Part shown: positions 1-6,307 of the stretch, piece after piece
Position numbering within the stretch: the stretch's first letter is position 1
Layout: each line of letters starts with the position of its first letter
From: Pseudomonadota bacterium
GTDB lineage: Bacteria > Myxococcota > Myxococcia > Myxococcales > Vulgatibacteraceae
Assembly: GCA_023436385.1 (NCBI GenBank)
Contig: JAEZJH010000172.1
Span: forward strand, 1-8,685
Direction: 5' to 3'
Length of the DNA: 8,685 nucleotides
Notes under the pieces: model-generated
What the model was told of the DNA's origin: nothing
What the model saw: only the letters and a program-made list of their open reading frames with translations
Databases searched by the model: none
Program-made: the position numbers and the translations under genes

Positions 1-120
1 GGTGAATGCCCCTGAGAAACCCTGGGATCGCGGAGGGGTGCAAGCCCCTGAGAATCCCGGGCTCAAGGGGGTGAAAGCCGGTGAGAAGAACCTACGCGAG
101 GGGGTGAAAGGCCGTGAGAA
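1..120. repeat. Four imperfect direct repeats, period 33-36 bases
   Basis: Four copies of a unit close to GGTGAAAGCCCGTGAGAA begin at 1, 37, 70 and 103, separated by about 15 less conserved bases. The periods are 36, 33 and 33, all multiples of three. The only frame open through them is on the plus strand and reads as 11-12 residue repeats of the type V-x-A-P-E-K/N. The first copy touches the window edge, so the array may continue to the left. It could be the tail of a repeat-containing protein or a non-coding array; the sequence does not decide. Confidence 0.6.
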
Positions 121-474
121 TCGTCAATCACCGGAAACGCGACGGGCGTTCCCTTCACGACTCAGCTCCCGGTACACCCAAGCGCATTCCCCCTCCAGGC
201 GCGCCGACGATCGCACGCTCGCCAGCACCGTCGCTCAGGTAGGCAGCGCAACCGCTGCACACCAAGCGCCCGGCAGGTTTCCCGGGAGGGATGCCGGCCT
301 GCGTGCCCTGGGGTGGACCGCCCGTTCGCCGACACGGCGACCGACGCCCCGGGCTCACGTTCCCCCACGCGGCGAGGGGGCCCGGTTGCTGCGGAAACGG
401 GGAAGCCGATCGGGAGCCTACGGTAGGGGAGAAACGCTGCCCGACCCGGAGGGTCCCGGGCGGACGGAGAGCGG
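121..474. other. Flanking stretch with no recognisable gene
   Basis: Open frames occur on both strands here, but none has a convincing start, a ribosome binding site or recognisable protein sequence. The long plus-strand frame continues antisense through the tRNA remnant and stops at 586, so its right part cannot be a real protein. I compared the stretch by eye with the common stable RNAs (SRP RNA, RNase P RNA, tmRNA) and saw no match. It is most likely chromosomal DNA downstream of the original tRNA-Phe gene. Confidence 0.45.
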
Positions 475-503
475 AAAGAGAAAGGGCCCGCCGAAGCGAG
501 CCC
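475..503 (-). terminator. Rho-independent terminator downstream of the original tRNA-Phe
   Basis: Read on the minus strand, an 8-bp stem (GGGCTCGC with GCGGGCCC, one G-T pair) closes a TTCG tetraloop and is followed by TTTCTCTTT. The stem occupies 484-491 and 496-503 and the T-rich tail 475-483. It lies 30 bases past the CCA end of the tRNA remnant, where the terminator of a monocistronic tRNA gene would sit. This supports reading the DNA left of 534 as the native downstream flank of that gene. Confidence 0.8.
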
Positions 504-533
504 TCTCAGATGCCGATTCTAGCTGCGTACTCT

Positions 534-579
534 TGGTGCCCAGGGGCGGAGTCGAACCACCGACACGGGGATTTTCAGT
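534..579 (-). other. Attachment site: 3' fragment of tRNA-Phe (element boundary)
   Basis: On the minus strand the stretch reads anticodon loop CTGAAAA (anticodon GAA, Phe), 3' anticodon stem TCCCC, variable loop GTGTC, a 5-bp T stem (GGTGG with CCGCC) around the loop TTCGACT, acceptor strand CCTGGGC, discriminator A, and CCA. The expected 5' half is absent: right of 579 there is no GGGGA anticodon stem, no D arm and no GCCCAGG acceptor strand. Tyrosine integrases that recombine in the anticodon loop leave this kind of displaced 3' end at the far junction. The polarity places the element to the right and predicts an intact tRNA-Phe, with a second copy of this core, just past the integrase. No second copy lies inside the window. 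Confidence 0.85.
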
Positions 580-729
580 TCGGTAACGATTTGTCCATGG
601 ATTCCGCCCGAGTCCGAAGGCGTCCAGCAACTGCGGGTCTCGGACCCTTCGAGCTCCAGCAGCTCCACCAGCGTCCGACCCTGTCCATCCAGTCGGCTGT
701 CACTTTGGCTGTCGGTGACGTGGCCGGCG
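580..729. other. Left-end intergenic DNA of the element
   Basis: No gene is supported between the attachment core and the end of the HEPN gene. It holds a GGGTC-TCG-GACCC hairpin (635-647), a GAGCT-CCAGC-AGCTC inverted repeat (651-665), and a 7-base direct repeat GGCTGTC at 695-701 and 707-713. Any of these could be structure at the end of the HEPN transcript or arm-type integrase sites. None has a T tract, so I do not call a terminator. Confidence 0.35.
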
Positions 730-1722
730 TCAACCGAGAGAAGGAAGGGGGACGAGCTGTCGCGGGAGATAGCGAGCGACGTGCGCCCCTGGGACGGCGG
801 TCGCCCACCGAACCTCCGCATCCCCAAGCGCCGCGTGGTCCGGGACGAGCTCGACCTCCGACGCCAGGAGTGCGCAAGCGACGAGGAGAACTTTCGCCCC
901 ATCATCGATCGCTCGCAGAAGCGCCGGGCGGATGTCCCGAACGTCACGCCCGTGAGCGATCGCATTTCGAGCCGCGTAGAAGGACTCATACCAGGCGGAG
1001 ACTTCGGCTTGGCGGTCGGCTTTCGGCGCGACGAGCCGACCGAGCCTTCGCCCCAGATCCGTTCGATTGTCCGACCTCTTCCTCGTCATGATTGATTCGA
1101 ACCCGATCGCGAGTTGCACAAGCGCAACCTCCGCAACCTCCTCGGTTCGTGCGAAATCGAGAAATCGCAGCGCGAGGCCCAGCGCATTGGCCATCGGTGA
1201 ACCGGCCTTCGCGACGGTCTGGGCAACGCTTTCCACCTTCAGGGCCTTGATTGCGGTCAATGTGGCGCGGTCGATTACGACCGGCCGAGGGCTCGTAACA
1301 TCGTCGCGCGGAGTCCGCATCGACCAATTGCCAATCAGAACTGTCGTGCGTCGCTCGCGATGCTGACCCAGGCCCAAACGGCGAAGCAACTGGAGCCGAC
1401 TCAAGCGGCGGCTCGCCACGAGGAAGAGCAGCCTCTCCAAGTGATCGGCACCCTGAACGACGCGGTCGAGATCCCCCTCCCACCTGCTTCCGGCAACGGC
1501 CTCGAAGCGCACGATTGTTCGGCCCGGGAGTGCCTCGACCTTCGACGCGTAAGTGCAGTGCCGAAGCCCGACCCGCGAGAACGGGTTTCGCTTCCGGATA
1601 GCCTTGGCCAACTCGACGGCCTCGCCCTCCGTTACTTCGAACGCGTAAGAACTTCCCAGGCGGACACGTCCCGGAGCGGAAAGGCGAGGGCTCTCCCTGA
1701 GACAAACCCAGTGCTGGTCCAA
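730..1722 (-). CDS. Apea-like HEPN-domain protein, putative ribonuclease/toxin
   Basis: A 330-residue protein. Its C-terminal part (about 195-290) looks like an Apea-type HEPN domain: an ESIMTRKRSDN segment near 209-219 is followed by WYESFYAARNAIAHG at 244-258, which contains the HEPN active-site motif Rx4H (R252-N-A-I-A-H257) with the usual polar residue after the arginine. HEPN domains with this motif are typically metal-independent RNases in toxin-antitoxin, abortive-infection and restriction-linked systems. The N-terminal 190 residues match nothing I recognise and may sense or bind a trigger. I chose the TTG start at 1722 because GGAGGGG lies just upstream and because the frame is closed by the methyltransferase stop at 1741-1743, leaving an 18-base gap. 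It is the last gene of the restriction-modification operon and probably translationally coupled to it. HEPN is likely from the motif; the target (RNA, tRNA or other) is unknown. Confidence 0.7.
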   Translation of the reverse strand: MDQHWVCLRESPRLSAPGRVRLGSSYAFEVTEGEAVELAKAIRKRNPFSRVGLRHCTYASKVEALPGRTIVRFEAVAGSRWEGDLDRVVQGADHLERLLFLVASRRLSRLQLLRRLGLGQHRERRTTVLIGNWSMRTPRDDVTSPRPVVIDRATLTAIKALKVESVAQTVAKAGSPMANALGLALRFLDFARTEEVAEVALVQLAIGFESIMTRKRSDNRTDLGRRLGRLVAPKADRQAEVSAWYESFYAARNAIAHGRDVRDIRPALLRAIDDGAKVLLVACALLASEVELVPDHAALGDAEVRWATAVPGAHVARYLPRQLVPLPSLG

Positions 1723-1740
1723 AGCCCCTCCGCCGGGTTC

Positions 1741-3396
1741 CTAGCTGGCGGTCCGACCCCGTGCTAGCCGCCGAGCCCGTAGCGATGCGAGTGCCGCCCG
1801 GACGACCTCGATCTCCGACCGCCTGACGCGCTTGCCCAGCACCACGGCATCGACCTTCGCTGAGGCTTCGTCGAGCCTGCCCTCGCGAACAAGGGCGTCG
1901 ATCTCGCCGCGAAGCTCCCGCAGGCGGCGAGCGAGGGCGGGCGTCATCTTGGGAAGCAGGACCTTCATCGCCTCGCGAGGTTCGAGCTTCAGGACGCCGC
2001 CGCCGTAGCTCCTCCCCTCGATCTCCGCGCTCAGCAAGGTGGCCGAGTTCAGGAACGCGACCGCCAGGACATCCGCGATCACGGGATCGGTAACGAAAAC
2101 TCCATGGACGGTGTTCGTGCTCGTCACCCGGGCCTCGTTGGCAACGAGCCTGGGGGCGATGTTCGACATGTACGTGAGGAAGAGGTCCGGGGTCCGGACG
2201 TAGGGGACCCGGTACCACGGTTCGCGCGTCTTGCACTTGTAGCGGGCCGGCAGCCCGGCAGCGACGCCTTCCGCGAGGTACACTTCGACGGCTCCGCGAG
2301 CGTCCGGTTCATCGACGACCACGAGGAACGCGGGGTCGCCGGAAGCTGCCAGACCCTTCCAATCGCGGGTCGTGAACCTTGTCCCTTGGACGTGGACGGC
2401 GCGAGAAACCGCCGGAACCAGGACCCTTCTCGGAAGGCTCCTCGCCACCGCCTGCTCGTCGGTGATCACGAAGAAGTCGTTCGCCCCGGTCACGACCCCG
2501 ATGTCCACGCGGCCGTAGGAGCTGAGGGGCTGGAACCCCGCCCGCTCGACGACCGCGCGCGCTCGGCGGACATCATCTTCCTGAAGGAGGGCCGTCAGCC
2601 AGCGCTCCCCGGCGCCGATCGGTCGCGCGTGCGCCTTCGCGAGCAGCGTTTCGGGGCCGGGCGCTAGATCGTCGAGCGACTTCAGCCGCAGGACCCGGAG
2701 CTCGTTCGTCGTCCCCCCATACTCCCCGAGGACAAGCACCACCTCCTCCAAGGCCCCGGGGAAGACCTTGTCCTCGAACGCGACGAGGACGAGGTCCTTG
2801 AACGAGCGGAGGAGAAAGTCGCGTACCGCCGCCGCGTACCCGACGTGAAGTAGCTCGCCGGGCAGGACCATTGCGAAGCGCCCACCGGGCTTGAGGAACC
2901 GGGTCGCGTGGATGACGTAGGGCGCCCAGGCGCTCGCGAGCTGCGGGAGGATAACGCCGCCACGGGCCGCAGCGGACAGGCCGGCGGCGCGGTTCTCCTC
3001 GCGGAAGAGCTGGTACCGCACGTACGGCGGGTTCCCAACGACCGCGTCAAAGAAGGGCGCGGCCTGCACCTCGAAGAAGCTGCTGTGAGTCAGGTTGGCG
3101 TTCGCGGCCCCGACCGCCGCGAGGGCCTGCTCAGCAACACCGAGCGCGTCTCGGTTGAGGTCGATCCCCGAGAGGTGACCGTCGAGGCATTCGCGCCCGA
3201 GCGCAGCGAGACGGCGAGCTCCCTCGACCAAGAACACGGCGTCGCCGCACCCCGGGTCGAGAACGCGATCGTCCTTACCCTGGACCGCCCACGCCACCGC
3301 GAACGAGGCGAGCGCCTCGGGGGTGTACCAAGCTCCCAGGGCTCGCCGCTCCGCGCCGGTTAGCCGATCTGTGGAGGGTCCATTTCGCGGTGCCAC
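1741..3396 (-). CDS. Eco57I/TaqI-type N6-adenine DNA methyltransferase
   Basis: A 551-residue gamma-class DNA adenine methyltransferase, transferring methyl from S-adenosylmethionine to adenine N6 in a specific site. Visible motifs in order: motif X GAWYTPEALASF (21-32), SAM-binding motif I VLDPGCGDAVFL (45-56), motif II around GIDLNRDAL (77-85), catalytic motif IV VVGNPPYVRY (119-128), then a long target-recognition region with TGANDFF (303-309) and YGGGVLKLEP (464-473). The layout and length match the single-chain Eco57I/M.TaqI family. The start is GTG at 3396, with GGGGAGGTT just upstream overlapping the TAG of the nuclease gene; the gap between the genes is 10 bases. It presumably protects host DNA from the adjacent nuclease. 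The recognition sequence cannot be read from the protein. The catalytic motifs look intact, so it should be active. Confidence 0.9.
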   Translation of the reverse strand: MAPRNGPSTDRLTGAERRALGAWYTPEALASFAVAWAVQGKDDRVLDPGCGDAVFLVEGARRLAALGRECLDGHLSGIDLNRDALGVAEQALAAVGAANANLTHSSFFEVQAAPFFDAVVGNPPYVRYQLFREENRAAGLSAAARGGVILPQLASAWAPYVIHATRFLKPGGRFAMVLPGELLHVGYAAAVRDFLLRSFKDLVLVAFEDKVFPGALEEVVLVLGEYGGTTNELRVLRLKSLDDLAPGPETLLAKAHARPIGAGERWLTALLQEDDVRRARAVVERAGFQPLSSYGRVDIGVVTGANDFFVITDEQAVARSLPRRVLVPAVSRAVHVQGTRFTTRDWKGLAASGDPAFLVVVDEPDARGAVEVYLAEGVAAGLPARYKCKTREPWYRVPYVRTPDLFLTYMSNIAPRLVANEARVTSTNTVHGVFVTDPVIADVLAVAFLNSATLLSAEIEGRSYGGGVLKLEPREAMKVLLPKMTPALARRLRELRGEIDALVREGRLDEASAKVDAVVLGKRVRRSEIEVVRAALASLRARRLARGRTAS

Positions 3397-3406
3397 GCAA
3401 CCTCCC

Positions 3407-4039
3407 CTAGTGCCTGCGCTCCAAGAGGCGCTCGACGACGGTTGGGACGAACTTCTCGTAGCGAAGCGGGCTGTCGGGGGCCGGGACGTCCGGGACCACC
3501 TGGCGCTTGTCCTTGTCGATCACCAGGAGCGCCAGAGACTCCATCTGGTCCTTCGGATCGGCCGGAACTCGACGCCCCCCGAGCCGCTCCATCGACCGCT
3601 CGATGTTGGCGAGCTGCTCGGCCCTCACGCCGTGCGGGATCGCGAGGACGCCGCCCATCACGGCGTACGGGAACTTGTCGTGATGGTTGGCCGACATCTC
3701 GTGAAGGTCCCCGACTCTGTTGGGCCAATTCTTGCCCACGCTTTCCCGCGAATTTAGGCCCTTTACGTCGATTCCAACCTGGAGCCCGAGGTCATCCGTC
3801 GAAACGAAGATGTCCAGGTGGTGCCGCCGAATTACTCCCCCGTACTTCCGGTGCCCGACCCGGACGATGTAGCCCGGGAGCGCCTTCGCGAGTTCGCCAC
3901 CAACGACCTTAGCAAGGAGCCCTGACAGCCGGACTACGTCGCCACGGGACGAGGGGTCGGCGTCGCAGAACGCCTCCACGTAGTCCCGCAAGGTCGGGAC
4001 GGGTTCGACTGCCGCCTTGCGCTTGGTTCGAACGGGCAT
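3407..4039 (-). CDS. Putative restriction endonuclease, PD-(D/E)XK type
   Basis: A 210-residue protein. The central region fits a PD-(D/E)XK nuclease core: an upstream acidic residue in HHLDIFVS (D76), then a strand ending GIDVKG with D91-V-K93 as the D-x-K pair, followed by GLNSRESVGKNWPNRVGDLHE (94-114, split here as GLNSRESVGKNW and PNRVGDLHE), a style common in Type II enzymes. E49 in an early helix may be a further metal ligand. I chose the ATG at 4039 because AGGGGGTGG sits about 8 bases upstream; the in-frame GTG at 4048 overlaps that sequence and would add only three residues. It ends 10 bases before the methyltransferase and is most likely its cognate restriction enzyme. I cannot name the subfamily or cut site. 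A nick-repair or other nuclease role is less likely given the neighbour. Confidence 0.65.
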   Translation of the reverse strand: MPVRTKRKAAVEPVPTLRDYVEAFCDADPSSRGDVVRLSGLLAKVVGGELAKALPGYIVRVGHRKYGGVIRRHHLDIFVSTDDLGLQVGIDVKGLNSRESVGKNWPNRVGDLHEMSANHHDKFPYAVMGGVLAIPHGVRAEQLANIERSMERLGGRRVPADPKDQMESLALLVIDKDKRQVVPDVPAPDSPLRYEKFVPTVVERLLERRH

Positions 4040-4070
4040 GAGGACCACCCCCTAGGCTGGATGGCCCGGC

Positions 4071-4101
4071 ATCTTAGCCCCTGGCGAACGGTAGTGAACA
4101 A
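4071..4101 (-). promoter_or_regulatory. Possible promoter of the restriction-modification operon
   Basis: On the minus strand TAAGAT (4071-4076) resembles a -10 box. Upstream is TTGTTC (4096-4101) at 19 bases, or TTCACT (4093-4098) at 16 bases, as a -35. Transcription would start near 4065, leaving a leader of about 25 bases before the nuclease ATG. The spacing is not ideal and no operator repeat is visible, so this is tentative. The operon may also be read through from the genes upstream. Confidence 0.3.
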
Positions 4102-4110
4102 ACTTCGGGC

Positions 4111-4578
4111 CTAGTGGATCGGTCCCATCGACAAGCCGGCGTCCCGTGTCGCCAGCCGTCCCTGGCGCTCCAACCACCCGGAAAGAACCGGTACGAAGAA
4201 CTTGGTGACGTACCAGCGCTGAACCCCGGCGTCGCTGTGGACCTTCCGGAGCAGCCCGGCCGCTCCTCCGATGTCGTCCTTCAGCTCGACGATGTCCTGG
4301 TGCCCGAGGACGCGAAGGACGTGCCGAATCGGTCGGCCTTCGTCATCGAGCTCCAGGTCGTCCACGACGTGAATCTCGTCGCCCAGGTCCCGAACGATCC
4401 TGCCTGCGATCGCGACGGGGTCGAAGCCCCAGCCCGGCACGAGAAACGCGAAACCCGGCCGGCCATCGTCGAGCTCGGTCTCGATCACGCCCATCGCGAA
4501 CAAGTCGCTGCCCGGAGAGCCCGGGCCCATCACTCGGTACACCTTCCAGAACTCCAGAGGCATGGTCCCCCATCGCAT
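4111..4578 (-). CDS. Conserved-looking small acidic protein of unknown function
   Basis: A 155-residue protein that I do not recognise. It is soluble and acidic, with clusters such as ETELDD (33-38) and DDLELDDEG (73-81), alternating hydrophobic stretches suggesting a mixed alpha/beta fold, and no signal peptide or membrane segment. The ATG at 4578 has no visible ribosome binding site. A second ATG at 4563 is preceded by GGGGGACC and may be the true start, shortening the protein by five residues. It lies 36 bases after the lipoprotein gene and about 70 before the nuclease, all on one strand. It could be immunity- or defence-linked, or an independent cargo gene; the sequence gives no function. 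Confidence 0.55.
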   Translation of the reverse strand: MRWGTMPLEFWKVYRVMGPGSPGSDLFAMGVIETELDDGRPGFAFLVPGWGFDPVAIAGRIVRDLGDEIHVVDDLELDDEGRPIRHVLRVLGHQDIVELKDDIGGAAGLLRKVHSDAGVQRWYVTKFFVPVLSGWLERQGRLATRDAGLSMGPIH

Positions 4579-4614
4579 TCTGGAACGAGGCGGGCCCGGG
4601 CGAAGTGCCCCGAG

Positions 4615-5529
4615 CTAGTGTGCGCCGCTCGCGACTGCGCCACCTCGTTCACTCTTTGCGAGCGCGATTCCGTCGGGATCGAGGACGCGCCAACCCTGCA
4701 CCTTGGCGACCAGCGCCCGACCCGGCCCATCAGCCTTGACCCCGCGCAACGGGTTGCTCGGATCGCGTAGGGCCTTGCCCCCCCACAGCGGCAGGTCGCC
4801 TGGCTCAAATGCGTCCGTGACCCGGAAGACCACCTCTAGGTCGAGTTGCGCTGCCCCGTCGTGCCCGAACCTCTTCTCGAAGGCATCGGCCTGGCCGGCA
4901 GGGATCGGGATCGCCATCGCCGGAGGCTTGCCCTTCCCGACGAAGTAGTAGTCGTACTTCTCGACCGGCCGATCCCACCTGTCGGTCGTCTCTTCCACGT
5001 TGCGATCGACCACGGGCTTTCGGTCGAAGGCCAGTTCCCATCGGTGAATGAGGGAGAGGAGGTCGTTGTGCAGGTAGATCTTGAACTCCCCCTTCGCCTG
5101 GTCGTAAGCGCCGAGGATGATCGAGTCCCTGAAGAGGAAAGCCTTCTCCTTCACCTTGGCGATCTCGGCGTCCTGCTCTCGCCACCGCCGGGCTCGCAGC
5201 TCCGACGCTTCTTCGAGACCGGTCGCCGGCTTCTCCTTCATGATCGCAGCGAACTCCGCGTCGATCCGCTCTTCGGTGAGGCTGTCGAACAGCGGCCAGA
5301 AGTGCTTTTCGAGGTCCGCGCCCCTGGGCAGAACGACGAGCCCGTCGATCTTCCAGTAGTCGCGTGCGCGGTCCTCCCAGCTCACGGGAACGGGTCGGGC
5401 GGGCGGAGGCGCCTCCCCTGACGCCTGCTCCACCGTTCGAGGCGGTTCGGCCTCTCCACACGTACAGCCGCAGAAGGCAACGAGCACCACGCTGACCACG
5501 GACGCGACCTTCGGAACCATGCGATCCAT
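4615..5529 (-). CDS. Predicted lipoprotein of unknown function
   Basis: About 304 residues from the ATG at 5529; a second ATG at 5520 gives a cleaner signal peptide, and the open frame continues to 5691 without a better start. The N-terminus has a basic start, a hydrophobic run VASVVSVVLVAF (8-19) and a cysteine cluster CGCTC (20-24), best read as a type II signal peptide with lipidation at C22 (G at -1) or C20. A proline- and glutamate-rich linker follows (25-50), then a soluble domain rich in charged and aromatic residues (WEDRARDYWK at 51-60, a charged helical stretch at 85-130, YDYYF at 192-196). I recognise no family. The predicted promoter and palindromic operator lie directly upstream. 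It is probably anchored in a membrane, facing the periplasm or the exterior. It may be first in a minus-strand transcript with the acidic protein. Confidence 0.65.
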   Translation of the reverse strand: MDRMVPKVASVVSVVLVAFCGCTCGEAEPPRTVEQASGEAPPPARPVPVSWEDRARDYWKIDGLVVLPRGADLEKHFWPLFDSLTEERIDAEFAAIMKEKPATGLEEASELRARRWREQDAEIAKVKEKAFLFRDSIILGAYDQAKGEFKIYLHNDLLSLIHRWELAFDRKPVVDRNVEETTDRWDRPVEKYDYYFVGKGKPPAMAIPIPAGQADAFEKRFGHDGAAQLDLEVVFRVTDAFEPGDLPLWGGKALRDPSNPLRGVKADGPGRALVAKVQGWRVLDPDGIALAKSERGGAVASGAH

Positions 5530-5531
5530 TC

Positions 5532-5545
5532 TTCGAGAACTCGAA
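5532..5545. promoter_or_regulatory. Palindromic operator, copy 1 (TTCGAG-AA-CTCGAA)
   Basis: A 6+2+6 inverted repeat begins three bases downstream of the predicted -10 box and covers the predicted start of the lipoprotein transcript, where a bound repressor would block initiation. It is 35 bases from the start codon of the Xre regulator on the other strand. The same 12 defined bases recur at 7994-8007 before the integrase. Confidence 0.6.
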
Positions 5546-5548
5546 CCC

Positions 5549-5576
5549 ATCGTAGCGGGCCCGTCGGTACGGTCAA
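5549..5576 (-). promoter_or_regulatory. Predicted promoter of the lipoprotein gene
   Basis: Minus-strand TTGACC (5571-5576) and TACGAT (5549-5554) are separated by 16 bases, a good sigma-70 match for high-GC DNA. Transcription would start near 5542, inside the palindrome at 5532-5545. The promoter overlaps the few bases before the divergent repressor gene. Confidence 0.5.
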
Positions 5577-5579
5577 CGA

Positions 5580-5918
5580 GTGAAGCCCCGGCGAGCTCGT
5601 GGACATCGCACCGCTCCAGATCCGCTCGCCGCCAGGGTCGGGAAGCGCATTCGCTCGTTTCGCGAGCAGCGCGACTTCTCATTCGATGCATTCGTCGAAG
5701 AGACCGGCCTCGGCCGTGGGTTCGTGTCCGAGCTTGAGCGGGGCCTCGTAAACCCGACCCTCCTGACCCTCGCGCGCGTCGCGGCTCCCCTCGGCGTGAC
5801 GGTCGCCGATCTCGTGTGCGGCAGCTCCCCCCGCGAGAAGGTCTTCGACCTCCTTCGACAGCTGCCGGCGTCCCGGGTCTCCGAGCTGCTCCACGCGGTC
5901 GAGGACGAGGTCCCGTAG
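5580..5918 (+). CDS. Xre-family HTH transcriptional repressor
   Basis: A 112-residue DNA-binding regulator. Residues 20-80 form an HTH_3/Xre domain: VGKRIRSFREQ, then the helix-turn-helix FDAFVEETGLGRGFVSELERGLVNPT (split as FDAFVEETGLGRG and FVSELERGLVNPT), then LLTLARVAAPLGVTVADLV. The basic N-terminal tail (KPRRARGHR) may contact the minor groove. The C-terminal 30 residues are helical and probably mediate dimerisation. The start is GTG at 5580 with only a weak ribosome binding site. It is divergent from the lipoprotein gene, sharing a 50-base control region with a palindrome that also occurs before the integrase. I infer autoregulation plus control of cargo and integration genes. It is longer than usual restriction-modification C proteins, so a phage/element repressor role fits better than a C protein. 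Confidence 0.85.
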   Translation: MKPRRARGHRTAPDPLAARVGKRIRSFREQRDFSFDAFVEETGLGRGFVSELERGLVNPTLLTLARVAAPLGVTVADLVCGSSPREKVFDLLRQLPASRVSELLHAVEDEVP

Positions 5919-6200
5919 CTGCTCGTCGTTAAAGACGTCGAACACGCCGACGCCGCCTTCTCGGTCAGGAGAGGCCCCTTGGCCTCCCCGCCGAATGGCC
6001 CCCGCCGCCGAAGCGGAGCGCCGGACATGCCCCCCTCCCCCCCCCGGACATACCGTGTCTGCGCAAGAGCGGTGTCGGAAGCCGAGATCCGGGTCCGACC
6101 AATATCTTCCCTGACCCGAACTCGTTTCTTGACTATCGCCATTCTGATATGGCCACCCTAACGTTGTCAATAACTTAGATGGGTAAGTGAACATGATAAG
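5919..6200. other. Long intergenic region between repressor and reverse transcriptase genes
   Basis: No gene is supported. It holds a strong hairpin (5968-5989: GGAGAGGCC, loop CCTT, GGCCTCCCC, one mismatch) about 50 bases after the repressor stop, without a T tract; a CCGC-CGAA-GCGG hairpin (6005-6016); a C-rich tract flanked by CCGGACAT repeats (6021-6051); and two mutually exclusive stems sharing 6094-6095 (GTCGGA 6074-6079 with TCCGAC 6094-6099, or CGGGTC 6090-6095 with GACCCG 6113-6118). The part from 6120 to 6200 is clearly richer in A+T and looks like promoter DNA, with TTGACT (6129) and TTGTCA (6164) on plus and TTGACA (6165-6170) with TATCAG 15 bases on, on minus. I cannot choose a convincing plus-strand -10. 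Confidence 0.5.
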
Positions 6201-6307
6201 TCCCGGTTTCCCCAAGGATCGCGGGCGGTTGCGAATCACTCCGCCTTGCTCTTCCTGAGCGAAAGCGCTATGGTCCGACTCGTTCGTCGCAAAGATCGGA
6301 TCTCGAT
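6201..6307 (+). ncRNA. Structured leader of the reverse transcriptase gene, possible ncRNA
   Basis: Within 90 bases before the reverse transcriptase ATG there are three hairpins: GGCGG/CCGCC with a 12-base loop (6224-6245), AGCG-AAAG-CGCT (6258-6269) and CGAC-TCGTTC-GTCG (6276-6289), followed by an odd-centred palindrome AGATC-G-GATCT (6293-6303) that ends four bases before the start codon. No start codon other than 6308 is available in the frame. Many stand-alone bacterial reverse transcriptases have a non-coding RNA directly upstream as template or primer, so this is a candidate. I see no retron-type a1/a2 pairing or branching-guanosine context, so the call is tentative. Confidence 0.3.

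Noticed and set aside
1..120. CRISPR array
   Set aside because: Repeats are too imperfect, spacers too short (about 15 bases) and no cas gene is present.
2..586. Long plus-strand open frame across the left flank
   Set aside because: It runs antisense through the terminator and the tRNA-Phe remnant and stops inside the element. Only the repeat part at its beginning could be coding.
534..620. Complete tRNA-Phe gene, possibly with an intron
   Set aside because: The sequence right of the anticodon loop contains no D arm, no GGGG anticodon stem and no acceptor 5' strand within the next 80 bases.
986..2236. 416-residue minus-strand frame
   Set aside because: It overlaps the methyltransferase and HEPN genes in another frame and is low-complexity arginine/glycine/proline-rich, a typical high-GC shadow.
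5979..6161. 60-residue plus-strand frame after the repressor
   Set aside because: It is proline/arginine-rich, crosses the poly-C tract, lacks a ribosome binding site and continues the repressor frame past its stop without similarity to anything.
5573..6239. Minus-strand frames opposite the repressor, with a TTGACA-15-TATCAG promoter-like pair at 6144-6170
   Set aside because: The predicted proteins are antisense to a clear Xre gene and lack domains. The promoter spacing is short. An antisense or divergent transcript is possible but not supported.
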